A DNA stretch of 64,000 bases from contig CBDFKV010000007.1 of NCBI GenBank assembly GCA_965249035.1, positions 744,001 to 808,000 of the forward strand. Direction: 5' to 3'. Positions 26,310 through 34,743 of this stretch are shown in pieces. The stretch comes from CBDFKV01 sp965249035. Lineage in GTDB: Bacteria > Pseudomonadota > Gammaproteobacteria > Arenicellales > Poriferihabitantaceae. Each line of letters starts with the position of its first letter. Position 1 is the first letter of the stretch. The notes below the pieces were generated by a model. It did no database searches. It was given only the letters and a program-made list of their open reading frames with translations, and had not been told where the DNA came from. The translations under genes were made by a program, and so were the position numbers.

Positions 26310-29300
26310 GCAAAAACTGGGGTTTTCTGGTGTCATCGCCAAGAAATTCTTGCACACCGAGATCACGCCGCTGCTGGCATTGATTGGCCTGCTGCTGGGA
26401 ATTTTTGCGGTCAGCGTCACCCCGCGCGAAGAAGAACCACAAATCAATGTCACCTTCGCCAACGTTTTCATTCCCTTTCCAGGGGCGACCGCCGAGGAAG
26501 TCGAGACGCTAATCGCCACCCCTGCTGAGCAAGTACTATCTGAAGTCGACGGCCTAAAGCACGTGTATTCAGTGTCCAGACCAGGCATGGCGGTAATTAC
26601 CGTCGAGTTTAAAGTAGGCGAAGCCCGCACTGACGCGATCGTGCGCCTATACAATAAAGTCTACTCCAATCAGGATTGGCTGCCGGCTAACCTCGGTGTC
26701 GGCCAGCCGATCATCAAACCCAAAGGCATTGATGATGTCCCGATTGTCAGCCTGACGCTGTGGACCGACAACCCGGAGATGGGCGCTTATGATTTAGGCC
26801 AAGTTGCGCATGCAATTGAGTCCGAATTAAAACGCGTTCCCGGCACTCGGGAAGTCACCACCATTGGCGCACCAGAACAAATCGTCGCGGTTGAGCTTGA
26901 TGTGCAGCGTATGGCCAGTTTTGGTATTGCGCTGGATGATTTACGCCGCGCGTTGATGGTATCTAACACTTCCCGCGACGCGGGGAAAATCGTCACCAAT
27001 GGTCAAGAAATCCCGGTTCAGGCAGGAACCTTTTTGGTGTCTGCCGAAAGCGTCGGTGATTTGGTGGTTGGCGTCAACCAGCGCTCGCCCGTTTTCCTGC
27101 GTGACGTGGCTAGCATTCGTCATGGGCCAGCGGTGCCCAACCAGTATGCTTGGCACGCCACCGGGTCAGCTGATACAGGCAGCGTCAAAGGCATCTTTCC
27201 AGCAGTCACGATTGCTATTGCCAAAAAACCCGGCACCAACGCGGTGCGTATTGCCCATCAAGTCATCGAACGATTCGAGGCCTTAAAGGGTATCTTTGTA
27301 CCGGATAGCGTTAACGTAACCGTCACCCGGGACTACGGCAAAACCGCCGAACACAAGGCGCAAACCTTGATTGGTAAGCTGATTTTCGCCACCTCCGCGG
27401 TGGTGCTATTAGTATTGCTGACGATTGGCTGGCGTGAGGCAATCATCGTTGGTGCAGCAGTGGTCATCACTCTGATGGTGACACTATTTGCCTCCTGGGC
27501 CTGGGGGTTCACCTTAAATCGGGTATCACTATTCGCGCTAATTTTTTCGATCGGTATTTTGGTGGATGATGCCATCGTAGTGGTTGAGAATATCCATCGG
27601 CACATGCTTCAAGGCACCAAAAGCTTATCGGAAGCGATTCCTATTGCGGTTGACGAGGTGGGTGGACCAACGATTCTAGCAACCTTTACCGTCATAGCCG
27701 CCCTATTGCCGATGGCTTTTGTCACCGGCTTGATGGGGCCGTACATGAGCCCTATCCCGATCAATGCCAGCACCGGCATGCTGATTTCGCTACTGGTAGC
27801 TTTGGTGATTACGCCTTGGATGACTCGGGTTATTTTAGCTAACGTCGATTTCAGCAAACATCAGGGTGACAACCACCAGGAAGGCAAACTGTATCGGTTA
27901 TTTCGCGCCATTTTGAGCCCGTTTTTGAATGGTCGCAAAGGCATGCCCTCACGATTCCTGCTGGGCTTGGTCGTATTGGCACTGATCGCTGGCTCGGTTG
28001 GTTTGGCCGGGATGAAACTGGTTGTGCTGAAAATGTTGCCATTCGACAATAAATCGGAGTTTCAGGTGATCGTCGATATGCCTGAAGGCAGTAGCGTTGA
28101 AAGAACCGCCCAAGTCTTAACTGCGCTAGGCCACCACGTTGGCACCGTGCCGGAAGTCACCCATTACCAAGCTTACGCTGGCACAGCCGCGCCGATTAAC
28201 TTTAACGGCCTAGTGCGCCAATATTATTTACGCGAAGGCGCTAACGTTGGCGACTTGCAAGTTAACCTAGTTGATAAAGGCGAACGCGATCGCAAGAGCC
28301 ATGAAATCGCAGCCAGTTTACGCGAACCGCTACAAACCATAGGCCTGAAATTCAATGCGAATGTCAAAGTCGTTGAAGTCCCACCCGGACCGCCAGTAAT
28401 GTCGCCGTTGGTCGCCGAAATTTATGGGCTCGATTATCACAAGCAAGTGGACGTCGCCAAACAGGTACGAACTCTGTTTAAAAATACCGCAGATATTGTC
28501 GATATTGATGACACGGTAGAAACGCCCTCCAAGCGACTGATTATCCGCGTAGACCGGCAAAAAGCCGCACTGCTAGGCGTCTCACAACAGAGCATTGCTG
28601 ACGCGTTATCAATGGCGCTTGATGGAGAGGATGCCACCTACTTGCACGATAAAAATGTGAAATATCCGGTACCCATTCGCCTCGAGTTTTCAGCCGGTGA
28701 TAAAGCAGATACTCAAGCACTATTGTCTATGAAATTACGTTCCCAAAACAATCAGTTAATCAGCTTATCTGAATTGATTTCAGTGGACACTTTGGCGCGC
28801 GAACAAACCATTTATCACAAAGATTTGCTGCCCGTTGTGTTTGTGACCGCAGACATGGCGGGCGAAATAGACAGTCCTTTATATGGCATGTTCGATATGG
28901 TCGATCAGCTTAAAAATACGTCGCTTGACGACGGCACGCATTTAGATCAACTATTGCTGGATCAACCCGACAACCCCTATCAAAACAGCATCAAATGGGA
29001 CGGCGAATGGCAAATTACTTATGACACCTTCCGCGACATGGGAATTGCCTACTCAATTGGCTTGATTCTGATTTACTTACTGGTGGTAGCACAGTTTCGC
29101 TCCTACATCGTACCACTCATCATCATGGCACCCATCCCACTCACCATCATAGGCGTCATGCCCGGTCATGCGATCATGGGCGCAAAATTCACTGCCACTT
29201 CAATGATTGGCATGATAGCGCTGGCGGGTATTATTGTCCGTAATTCAATTCTGCTGGTGGATTTTGTCAATACCCAAGCAACATCGGGAATGGCATTACA

Positions 29301-29511
29301 AGAGGCGGTTATCCGAGGGGCAGCCGTGCGCGCCAAACCGATTATCCTGACAGGTCTCGCTGCCATGCTGGGCGCCCTGTTTATCTTGGATGACCCCATT
29401 TTCTCGGGTTTAGCAATTGCGCTAATATTTGGTATTTCGGTGTCAACTCTGCTAACGCTGATCGTGATACCAGTGCTTTACTACGCCTATCAGTATCGCA
29501 GCCTAGAATAA
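26302..29511 (+). CDS. RND efflux transporter permease (AcrB/MexB superfamily)
   Basis: Proton-driven resistance-nodulation-division pump. Twelve membrane helices in two halves, large periplasmic loops after helices 1 and 7; the proton-relay acidic pair occurs in GILVDDAIVVVENIHRH (about residue 420); a GXXXDD-like stretch and the LVDFVNTQ segment in the second half are typical. 1070 aa. The ATG at 26302 fits the adaptor overlap better than the GTG at 26299. Substrate cannot be told; the N-terminal TPREEEPQINV resembles a broad hydrophobic-compound subgroup found in many proteobacteria. Confidence 0.94.
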   Translation: MSKQKLGFSGVIAKKFLHTEITPLLALIGLLLGIFAVSVTPREEEPQINVTFANVFIPFPGATAEEVETLIATPAEQVLSEVDGLKHVYSVSRPGMAVITVEFKVGEARTDAIVRLYNKVYSNQDWLPANLGVGQPIIKPKGIDDVPIVSLTLWTDNPEMGAYDLGQVAHAIESELKRVPGTREVTTIGAPEQIVAVELDVQRMASFGIALDDLRRALMVSNTSRDAGKIVTNGQEIPVQAGTFLVSAESVGDLVVGVNQRSPVFLRDVASIRHGPAVPNQYAWHATGSADTGSVKGIFPAVTIAIAKKPGTNAVRIAHQVIERFEALKGIFVPDSVNVTVTRDYGKTAEHKAQTLIGKLIFATSAVVLLVLLTIGWREAIIVGAAVVITLMVTLFASWAWGFTLNRVSLFALIFSIGILVDDAIVVVENIHRHMLQGTKSLSEAIPIAVDEVGGPTILATFTVIAALLPMAFVTGLMGPYMSPIPINASTGMLISLLVALVITPWMTRVILANVDFSKHQGDNHQEGKLYRLFRAILSPFLNGRKGMPSRFLLGLVVLALIAGSVGLAGMKLVVLKMLPFDNKSEFQVIVDMPEGSSVERTAQVLTALGHHVGTVPEVTHYQAYAGTAAPINFNGLVRQYYLREGANVGDLQVNLVDKGERDRKSHEIAASLREPLQTIGLKFNANVKVVEVPPGPPVMSPLVAEIYGLDYHKQVDVAKQVRTLFKNTADIVDIDDTVETPSKRLIIRVDRQKAALLGVSQQSIADALSMALDGEDATYLHDKNVKYPVPIRLEFSAGDKADTQALLSMKLRSQNNQLISLSELISVDTLAREQTIYHKDLLPVVFVTADMAGEIDSPLYGMFDMVDQLKNTSLDDGTHLDQLLLDQPDNPYQNSIKWDGEWQITYDTFRDMGIAYSIGLILIYLLVVAQFRSYIVPLIIMAPIPLTIIGVMPGHAIMGAKFTATSMIGMIALAGIIVRNSILLVDFVNTQATSGMALQEAVIRGAAVRAKPIILTGLAAMLGALFILDDPIFSGLAIALIFGISVSTLLTLIVIPVLYYAYQYRSLE

Positions 29512-29554
29512 ACTGCGATCAGCCAAAGTCAGAGAACACTGGCAGAAAACCCAA

Positions 29555-30244
29555 CTAAATTGAAACCAAGCGTCTCAGTTCTTCAGGGTCTTTCAGAACA
29601 ATATGTGAGTCATGCACTTCAAGCAAGCCCTGCTGTGACAGACGCTTGATCGTGCGTGAAAAAGTTTCAGGTGTAATCGATATCCGTGATGCAATCACGT
29701 GTTTGGGGATGGACAAATAAACCGCAGTACCTGGGGTCGCATCTTCTTCACTACTATCAAGCAAGTAGCTGATCAATCGATAAGTAGCATTATGCAAACT
29801 CAAACGATTCAATTCATTCATTAACCAATGAATACGGATTGATAAGCGCGCCATTACCTGAAAACAGGCTTCGGGTGACTTGCTCAAGATATCTATATAG
29901 GCCTCTTTATCAATCCGTAACACGGTTGAGCTAGCCAATGCTTGCGCATTGACCGGATAGCCAGACATCCTGCGAAAAATAATAGCCTCTGCAAAAGTGC
30001 TGCCGACATTAACGATATCAATCACTTTCTCAGTGCCTTCAAACGACAGCAAACTGAGTTTCATTTTCCCCTTAACCAACAGGAAAAATTCATTAGCTGC
30101 TTGCTGTTGTCTGAATAGCACCTCTCCAGACTTGAGGCTATACAAGCTAGTATTTCTCAAAATTATCGAAAAATCCGCTTCATCCAGCTCCATAAAAAGC
30201 GGGTTCTTTCGCATTATTTCTCGAAACTCAGATGCTGCTTTCAT
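29555..30244 (-). CDS. Crp/Fnr-family transcriptional regulator (DNR-like)
   Basis: N-terminal cyclic-nucleotide-binding-type beta-roll (residues 15-125), a dimerization helix, and a C-terminal winged HTH whose recognition helix TPETFSRTIKRL has the ExxSR pattern that reads TTGAT half-sites. The cluster of N-terminal Cys used by FNR for [4Fe-4S] is missing, so it is not a classical FNR. A DNR/NnrR-like NO sensor using heme is the most fitting class (inference from family and from neighbouring denitrification genes). Start ATG has AGGA 7 bases upstream. It likely acts on the three perfect boxes upstream of nap, the heme-copper operon and nirS. Confidence 0.88.
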   Translation of the reverse strand: MKAASEFREIMRKNPLFMELDEADFSIILRNTSLYSLKSGEVLFRQQQAANEFFLLVKGKMKLSLLSFEGTEKVIDIVNVGSTFAEAIIFRRMSGYPVNAQALASSTVLRIDKEAYIDILSKSPEACFQVMARLSIRIHWLMNELNRLSLHNATYRLISYLLDSSEEDATPGTAVYLSIPKHVIASRISITPETFSRTIKRLSQQGLLEVHDSHIVLKDPEELRRLVSI

Positions 30245-30324
30245 TCAGTCGTCCTCGACGCTAACACATTAAAATAAGCCCTCTTGTAATCCTCCCATTT
30301 TTAATGGGATTTTCAAGTAGAAAT

Positions 30325-30874
30325 CTAGGCAGCTTTCAGCAGATATCTCGGCGGTACGCCACCAATTGCCGTATGCGGCCTTTCGTTATTGTACTGCCAC
30401 AGCCACTGAGTAGCCAACGATTGTGCTTGTTCAACGGAATCAAATAGGTATAACTCTAGCCACTCGTTCCTAGCGGTACGGTTAAATCGTTCAATATAGG
30501 CATACTGTGTCGGCTTGCCTGATTGAATGTAGAGCAAAATGATCTGCTGCTTATTGGCCCAGTCAATCAGTTGTTGACTCACGTGTTTCGAGCCATTATC
30601 ACAACGAATAACACTCGCTTTCCACGCCACTCAATAAGTTGTTCCAGAGCACGAAGAACACGGCCGCTGGGTAATGATAGATCAGCGTCAATCGTCAAGC
30701 ATTCTCGATTGTAATCATCAATGAACCATCCATACCACCCTATTTGCTCCGCCATTTAAAAAAACTGGATTGGCTCATGGCATGCTCGCGGCAAAGATCG
30801 GGTGGGCTGATCCCTGATTCGTTCTACTTCGAGATCACAATGATTTGACTATCGCTGTATCGTGACTTTTCCTT
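30325..30874 (-). pseudogene. IS3-family transposase remnant, internally deleted
   Basis: Decayed insertion sequence. The minus-strand 5' part (about 30725-30874) encodes the OrfA HTH region, reading SRYSDSQIIVISK, stop, NESGISPPDLCREHAMSQSS, with two in-frame stop codons. It then passes directly into the C-terminal DDE domain of OrfB (IDDYNRECLTIDADLSLPSGR ... WKASVIRCDNG ... YIERFNRTARNEWL), so most of orfA/orfB between is deleted. There is also a frameshift near 30615-30625 within OrfB. It cannot code a working transposase. Ends of the element are not certain; related ATTTTCA-containing stretches at about 30310 and 30900 may be the worn terminal repeats. Confidence 0.85.
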
Positions 30875-31039
30875 AGAAATTGCTGGTCTTAGGTTTATGA
30901 AAATTCTCTGCTTTTAACCCCGGCGGATTCAATCGGTCATTAACACCAGCAAACATTCCAAAAGTTCCAAAAACCACCAACTGCCACAGGCTACAACCCC
31001 CTGTTCGACTTGATCTCACCAGTCAAAGCAACCACCAAA

Positions 31040-31080
31040 TTGATTTAGATCAATGTATCTTTAGGTATAAGACATGTAAT
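31040..31080 (+). promoter_or_regulatory. FNR/DNR-type promoter of the heme-copper enzyme operon
   Basis: TTGATTTAGATCAA at 31040-31053 is a perfect palindromic site. TGTAAT (31075-31080) follows after 21 bases as a plausible -10 hexamer, close to the class II geometry. The predicted transcript begins near 31087 and has a leader of about 195 bases before the first small gene. The rest of 30875-31283 shows no recognisable gene; a short palindrome GACAA-T-TTGTC is at 31099-31109. Confidence 0.8.
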
Positions 31081-31283
31081 CTGCGCGCGGTTATCTGTGA
31101 CAATTTGTCGCACTTTGTGTAGGGTAATAACGAAAGCGCAATAACGGATCAAGGCGAAACATACCTTGGTTCTTTTTTAAAGTGACTTTCAGCTCTAGTG
31201 TATATTAGCTTACTATGAATACTGGATTTTGCGATAAGTGCTCATCGTGCCAGCATTGAAATCAATCCAATCGGAGAATACAA

Positions 31284-31448
31284 ATGAACCAAAAGAAACA
31301 ACCAAAAGAAATGCCTGAACGGGTACCATTTTGGCAGAGAGTACTCGAAAACCACTTCCTGCTGCTGTTTTTGGGCATCACCATGCCAACAGTTTTTTAC
31401 ATCCTATGGGGCATCATGGAAGTAGCTAACTTACCCATCGCCGATTAA
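31284..31448 (+). CDS. Small single-pass membrane protein of the heme-copper operon (54 aa)
   Basis: Short reading frame with a good ribosome-binding site (CGGAGA, 31272-31277) 6 bases before the ATG. The product has a charged Lys/Gln-rich N-terminus (about 23 residues), one hydrophobic helix (HFLLLFLGITMPTVFYILWG) and a short C-terminus. It precedes the CuA subunit by 29 bases and is the first gene after the FNR-type promoter. The size and topology resemble the small extra subunits (such as subunit IIa of ba3 oxidase) of B-family heme-copper enzymes, so it is probably a structural or assembly subunit (inference). Confidence 0.75.
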   Translation: MNQKKQPKEMPERVPFWQRVLENHFLLLFLGITMPTVFYILWGIMEVANLPIAD

Positions 31449-31477
31449 ACAAATAACTGCTGGAGACAATCAATAAA

Positions 31478-32014
31478 ATGACTTCATTTCAACCCCCTTC
31501 TGAACGGATCTGGTGGAATGTACCAGTAGGCCGACAAGAGATAGTGTGGATCGGAATAGCGCTAGTTTGGTGCCTGATCATGTTCTTTATGATGCCTTAC
31601 TGGCACGTATACGGTAAACAGAACCTCTCCAATGAGGCCTATCAGACTACACCGGCCAAGTTTCAAGCCAAAGTCGATGCAATGGTCGAGCAATATACAG
31701 TTGGAGATGAAAGTGGGCTGCCCATTGTCCATCCCCCTGCTGGCAGCGACGTTTACCTTCTAGGGCGTTTATGGCAGTGGTATCCCATTTTGGAGCTAGA
31801 GAAAGATAAGTCTTACAGAATCCATCTCTCCTCAATGGATTGGCAACATGGCTTTTCGCTTCAGCCCGTCAACATCAATCTTCAGGTCATTCCAGGTTAT
31901 GAGATGGTCCTTAACATGACTCCCGACCAAGCTGGGGACTTCGGCATTATTTGTAACGAATACTGCGGTATTGGGCATCATACAATGCTGGGCAAAATAA
32001 TAGTTAAGGAGTAA
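31478..32014 (+). CDS. Heme-copper enzyme subunit II with CuA site
   Basis: Membrane-anchored electron-entry subunit. One N-terminal membrane helix (about residues 21-40) and a periplasmic cupredoxin domain. All CuA ligands are present: His124 (DWQHGFSL) and the CxExCxxxHxxM motif CNEYCGIGHHTM with Cys159, Glu161, Cys163, His167 and Met170. Thus it takes electrons from a soluble c cytochrome or cupredoxin. The single-helix arrangement matches B-family (ba3-type) enzymes and the NorS subunit of the NorSY enzyme known in ammonia oxidizers. Separated from the catalytic subunit by 4 bases. It could equally be called cytochrome c oxidase subunit II by homology. Confidence 0.9.
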   Translation: MTSFQPPSERIWWNVPVGRQEIVWIGIALVWCLIMFFMMPYWHVYGKQNLSNEAYQTTPAKFQAKVDAMVEQYTVGDESGLPIVHPPAGSDVYLLGRLWQWYPILELEKDKSYRIHLSSMDWQHGFSLQPVNINLQVIPGYEMVLNMTPDQAGDFGIICNEYCGIGHHTMLGKIIVKE

Positions 32015-32018
32015 TAAA

Positions 32019-33752
32019 ATGTCACGATTTCGCATTTGCCCTGATTCGGGCTTCTATTTCGACAAGTCAGCAGAAAGTCTGATTAAAGTAAACGCCGTTG
32101 CGGCGGTTGTCTCACTACTAATTGCAGGCATAATGGGGTTAGGAGTCATCCTAACTCGCTGGCAAACTATCCATCTGCTTCCTGCCGATCAATTCTATAC
32201 AGCCCTAACCTCTCATGGTATCAACGCGCTGATATTCTGGTGCATTTTCTTTGAGATAGCGGTACTCTATTTCGCCTCCTCGACCCTACTTCGTTGTCGA
32301 CTGGCAGCACCTCGTTGGGCATGGCTAGGGTTTATATTAATGATTGCTGGTGCGGTCATTAATAACGTTGCGGTACTACAAGGCAAGTCGAGCGTCATGA
32401 TGACTTCCTACGTACCCATGCAGGCAGAGCCACACTTTTATCTGGGTTTAATCTTGTTTGCGGTTGGCGCATTGATCGGTTGTTTTGTTTTTCTTGGCAC
32501 GCTTGTTATCGCCAAGGACGAAGGCACCTATGAAGGATCTGTCCCACTGGTTACCTTTGGTGCACTCACTGCATGTATCATTGCAATCTTCACCATCGCC
32601 TGTGGAGCCATCATATTGATTCCCACCTTTTTATGGTCGATTGGGTATATCAGCCACATAGATGCTGAAATGTACCGCATCATATGGTGGGGCTTAGGAC
32701 ACTCTTCACAACAAATTAACGTCGCCGCTCACGTATCGATATGGTACTTGATCATAGGCGTCCTATTTGGAGCTCGCCCAATGTCAGAGAAAGTTAGCCG
32801 TTCTGCTTTCTTGCTCTATATTTTGTTTCTCCAACTCGCCAGTGCCCACCATATCCTCGTTGACGTCGGTGTTAGTGCTGAGTGGAAGATATTTAACACC
32901 AGTTACGCCATGTATCTCGCTGTGTTAGCCAGTATGATCCACGGCCTCACCATCCCAGGCGCGATGGAAGTAGCTCAACGTGAAAAAGGCTTCACCAAAG
33001 GTTGGTTCGAATGGCTCCGTAAAGCACCCTGGGGCAATCCAGTTTTTTCCGGGTTTTTTATGTCACTGGTCACCTTCGGATTCATCGGCGGCATCACTGG
33101 TGTGGTCATGGGTACTGAACAAATCAACCTGATCATCCATAACACCATTTATGTGCCCGCTCATTTCCACGCTACCGTAGTGACCGGTACGACCATGACC
33201 TTTATGGCACTAACTTATCTATTGATCCCCTTGTTATTTAGGCGTCAAGTTTTCCTCCCTACTCTGGCCAAGTGGCAACCCTATATTTTCGTTGGGGGTA
33301 TGACACTACTGATACTATTCATGCTCGGGGCTGGCACACTGGGTGTATCTCGACGTCACTGGGACATGGGATTTACCGGCTCGTTGTTGAGCTTCGAATA
33401 TCCAGGCACAGCCTATATGATGATGGCAGTAGCCGGAGTTGGTGGCGTTTTGGCCGTCATTGGTGGTGCAGCATTTATTGTCATCGCCGTTGGCTCCTTG
33501 CTGTTCGGTAAGAAGCTAGAGCCATCAGCTGGGTTATTTCAGAGCTTTGGTGTCCCAATGGCAGCCTCCGTCTATAACATTACCCGTCCGGAACAATTGG
33601 CTATGGCTAAAAAACTTCCGGTAGAGGAGCACGGATCAAGTGGATTCGAAGCACCTGGCACGTTTGTGCTCGCCATGCTGCTACTGGTTTGTTTTGTAGT
33701 CTACTACTTCATTAACTGGGACTATCTGTCATCCGTCTGGCCAATGAGTTAA
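32019..33752 (+). CDS. B-family heme-copper catalytic subunit, probable non-canonical NO reductase
   Basis: Polytopic membrane protein of 577 aa with 12-14 helices. The metal ligands are all seen: His66 (TSHGINAL, low-spin heme), His228 (GHSSQQ), His277-His278 (SAHHILVD) for the copper/iron B site, and His382 and His384 (PAHFHATV) for the hemes. In oxygen reductases the helix VI motif is HPxVY, whose Tyr is cross-linked to the His; here the sequence is HSSQQ, so Gln232 is in the Tyr position. Loss of that Tyr is known in NO-reducing members of the superfamily (cNOR, qNOR, eNOR, sNOR). With CuA, SCO and nirS nearby and no norCB, an NO reductase of the sNOR/eNOR kind is most likely; a terminal oxidase is the alternative. 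Confidence 0.82.
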   Translation: MSRFRICPDSGFYFDKSAESLIKVNAVAAVVSLLIAGIMGLGVILTRWQTIHLLPADQFYTALTSHGINALIFWCIFFEIAVLYFASSTLLRCRLAAPRWAWLGFILMIAGAVINNVAVLQGKSSVMMTSYVPMQAEPHFYLGLILFAVGALIGCFVFLGTLVIAKDEGTYEGSVPLVTFGALTACIIAIFTIACGAIILIPTFLWSIGYISHIDAEMYRIIWWGLGHSSQQINVAAHVSIWYLIIGVLFGARPMSEKVSRSAFLLYILFLQLASAHHILVDVGVSAEWKIFNTSYAMYLAVLASMIHGLTIPGAMEVAQREKGFTKGWFEWLRKAPWGNPVFSGFFMSLVTFGFIGGITGVVMGTEQINLIIHNTIYVPAHFHATVVTGTTMTFMALTYLLIPLLFRRQVFLPTLAKWQPYIFVGGMTLLILFMLGAGTLGVSRRHWDMGFTGSLLSFEYPGTAYMMMAVAGVGGVLAVIGGAAFIVIAVGSLLFGKKLEPSAGLFQSFGVPMAASVYNITRPEQLAMAKKLPVEEHGSSGFEAPGTFVLAMLLLVCFVVYYFINWDYLSSVWPMS

Positions 33753-33764
33753 ACCTGGCCCTCG

Positions 33765-33798
33765 GCGGGATGAGCGAGCTAATTTGCGCTCATCCCGC
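33765..33798 (+). terminator. Terminator-like hairpin after the heme-copper subunit genes
   Basis: A perfect 12-bp stem, GCGGGATGAGCG with CGCTCATCCCGC, around a 10-base loop lies 13 bases after the catalytic-subunit stop. It is followed by AATCTTTCTTC, which is T-rich but not a clean U tract. Either an attenuating terminator or a 3'-end protecting hairpin between structural genes and the assembly genes. Confidence 0.65.
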
Positions 33799-33866
33799 AA
33801 TCTTTCTTCAAGACACGTTATTTGATGCATAATCACAATGTGTTTACTTAAGACGATCCGTCTGTC

Positions 33867-34718
33867 ATGGCAAAAGAATTAGTCAATCTATTTAAGCTCC
33901 GTATCGGCTTCATCATGATGCTCACGGCTCTAGTGGCGATGTTAATCACCCCTGGGCCAAGTTTGCAGTGGTGGCAGGTGCTGATACTGGCGCTAGCAGT
34001 GCTGGTTTCCGCAGCCAGTGCGGGTGCCTTTAATCAATACTATGAAGTCGATCTTGATCGACAAATGCCACGCACCCAAAACCGACCTTTTGTAACTGGC
34101 TATTTTCAACATGGCCCGATATGGATCGCTATCATCTTGGGCTTGCTCGCCATTGGCGTCGTTGCAGCAGCAGTCGCGTTGAATTGGAGTAGCGCCTTGT
34201 ACATTTTCCTAGGCGCTTTCTTTTATGCCATCATCTACACCGTTTGGCTGAAACGGCGTACCTGGCTAAATATAGTAATCGGCGGAGCATCTGGAAGCTT
34301 TGCAGTTTTAGGGGGTGCCGCAGCGGTAGACCCATCACTGGGCCCAATACCCCTCTTGTTTGCACTGGTATTATTTTTGTGGACCCCTTCTCACTTTTGG
34401 AGCCTCGCGATTGCCAAGCATGACGACTACAAGGCTGTTGGTGTACCCATGCTGCCCGTTGTCACCGGCAACCAACAAGCAGCTAAGGCAGTGCTTGCCA
34501 ACACCCTGGCTTTGGTAATTGTTTCAATTTTGCCTTTTTTTTACGGTATGGGGTGGATATATCTGATAGGCGCACTAGGTGGTGGTGGCTACTTCCTCTA
34601 TCGAAATCTTCAAATGGTCTACGACCCAACGCCCAAAACCGCCATTGCAAGTTTTCTGGCTTCTCTGCTTCAGCTTATATTGCTGCTGTCAGCCGCTGTT
34701 GTTGATCACCTGGTTTGA
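33867..34718 (+). CDS. cyoE: Protoheme IX farnesyltransferase (heme O synthase)
   Basis: UbiA-family membrane prenyltransferase converting heme b to heme o. Eight to nine hydrophobic helices; the first Asp-rich motif NQYYEVDLDRQMPRTQNRP (around residues 53-71) and second DDYKAVGVPMLPV are intact. Length 283 aa is normal. Placed behind the heme-copper subunits, it suggests that the enzyme uses heme o (or heme a if a CtaA exists elsewhere; none is in the window). Overlapping reading frames downstream belong to the SCO gene. Confidence 0.93.
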   Translation: MAKELVNLFKLRIGFIMMLTALVAMLITPGPSLQWWQVLILALAVLVSAASAGAFNQYYEVDLDRQMPRTQNRPFVTGYFQHGPIWIAIILGLLAIGVVAAAVALNWSSALYIFLGAFFYAIIYTVWLKRRTWLNIVIGGASGSFAVLGGAAAVDPSLGPIPLLFALVLFLWTPSHFWSLAIAKHDDYKAVGVPMLPVVTGNQQAAKAVLANTLALVIVSILPFFYGMGWIYLIGALGGGGYFLYRNLQMVYDPTPKTAIASFLASLLQLILLLSAAVVDHLV

Positions 34719-34743
34719 TCTAACCCCTTTACTGAATCTGCTC

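Noticed and set aside
30305..30915. Possible terminal inverted repeats of the IS3 remnant
   Set aside because: Only a short ATTTTCA-like match can be aligned by eye, and no target duplication was found, so element ends are left open.
32019..33752. Ordinary cytochrome c oxidase subunit I
   Set aside because: The HPxVY motif with the cross-linked Tyr is replaced by HSSQQ, so an ordinary oxygen reductase label would hide the main feature.
34579..34743. N-terminal extension of the SCO gene overlapping cyoE
   Set aside because: The extension reads through the end of cyoE in another frame and would put unusual sequence before the signal helix; a GTG or TTG after the cyoE stop is more credible.
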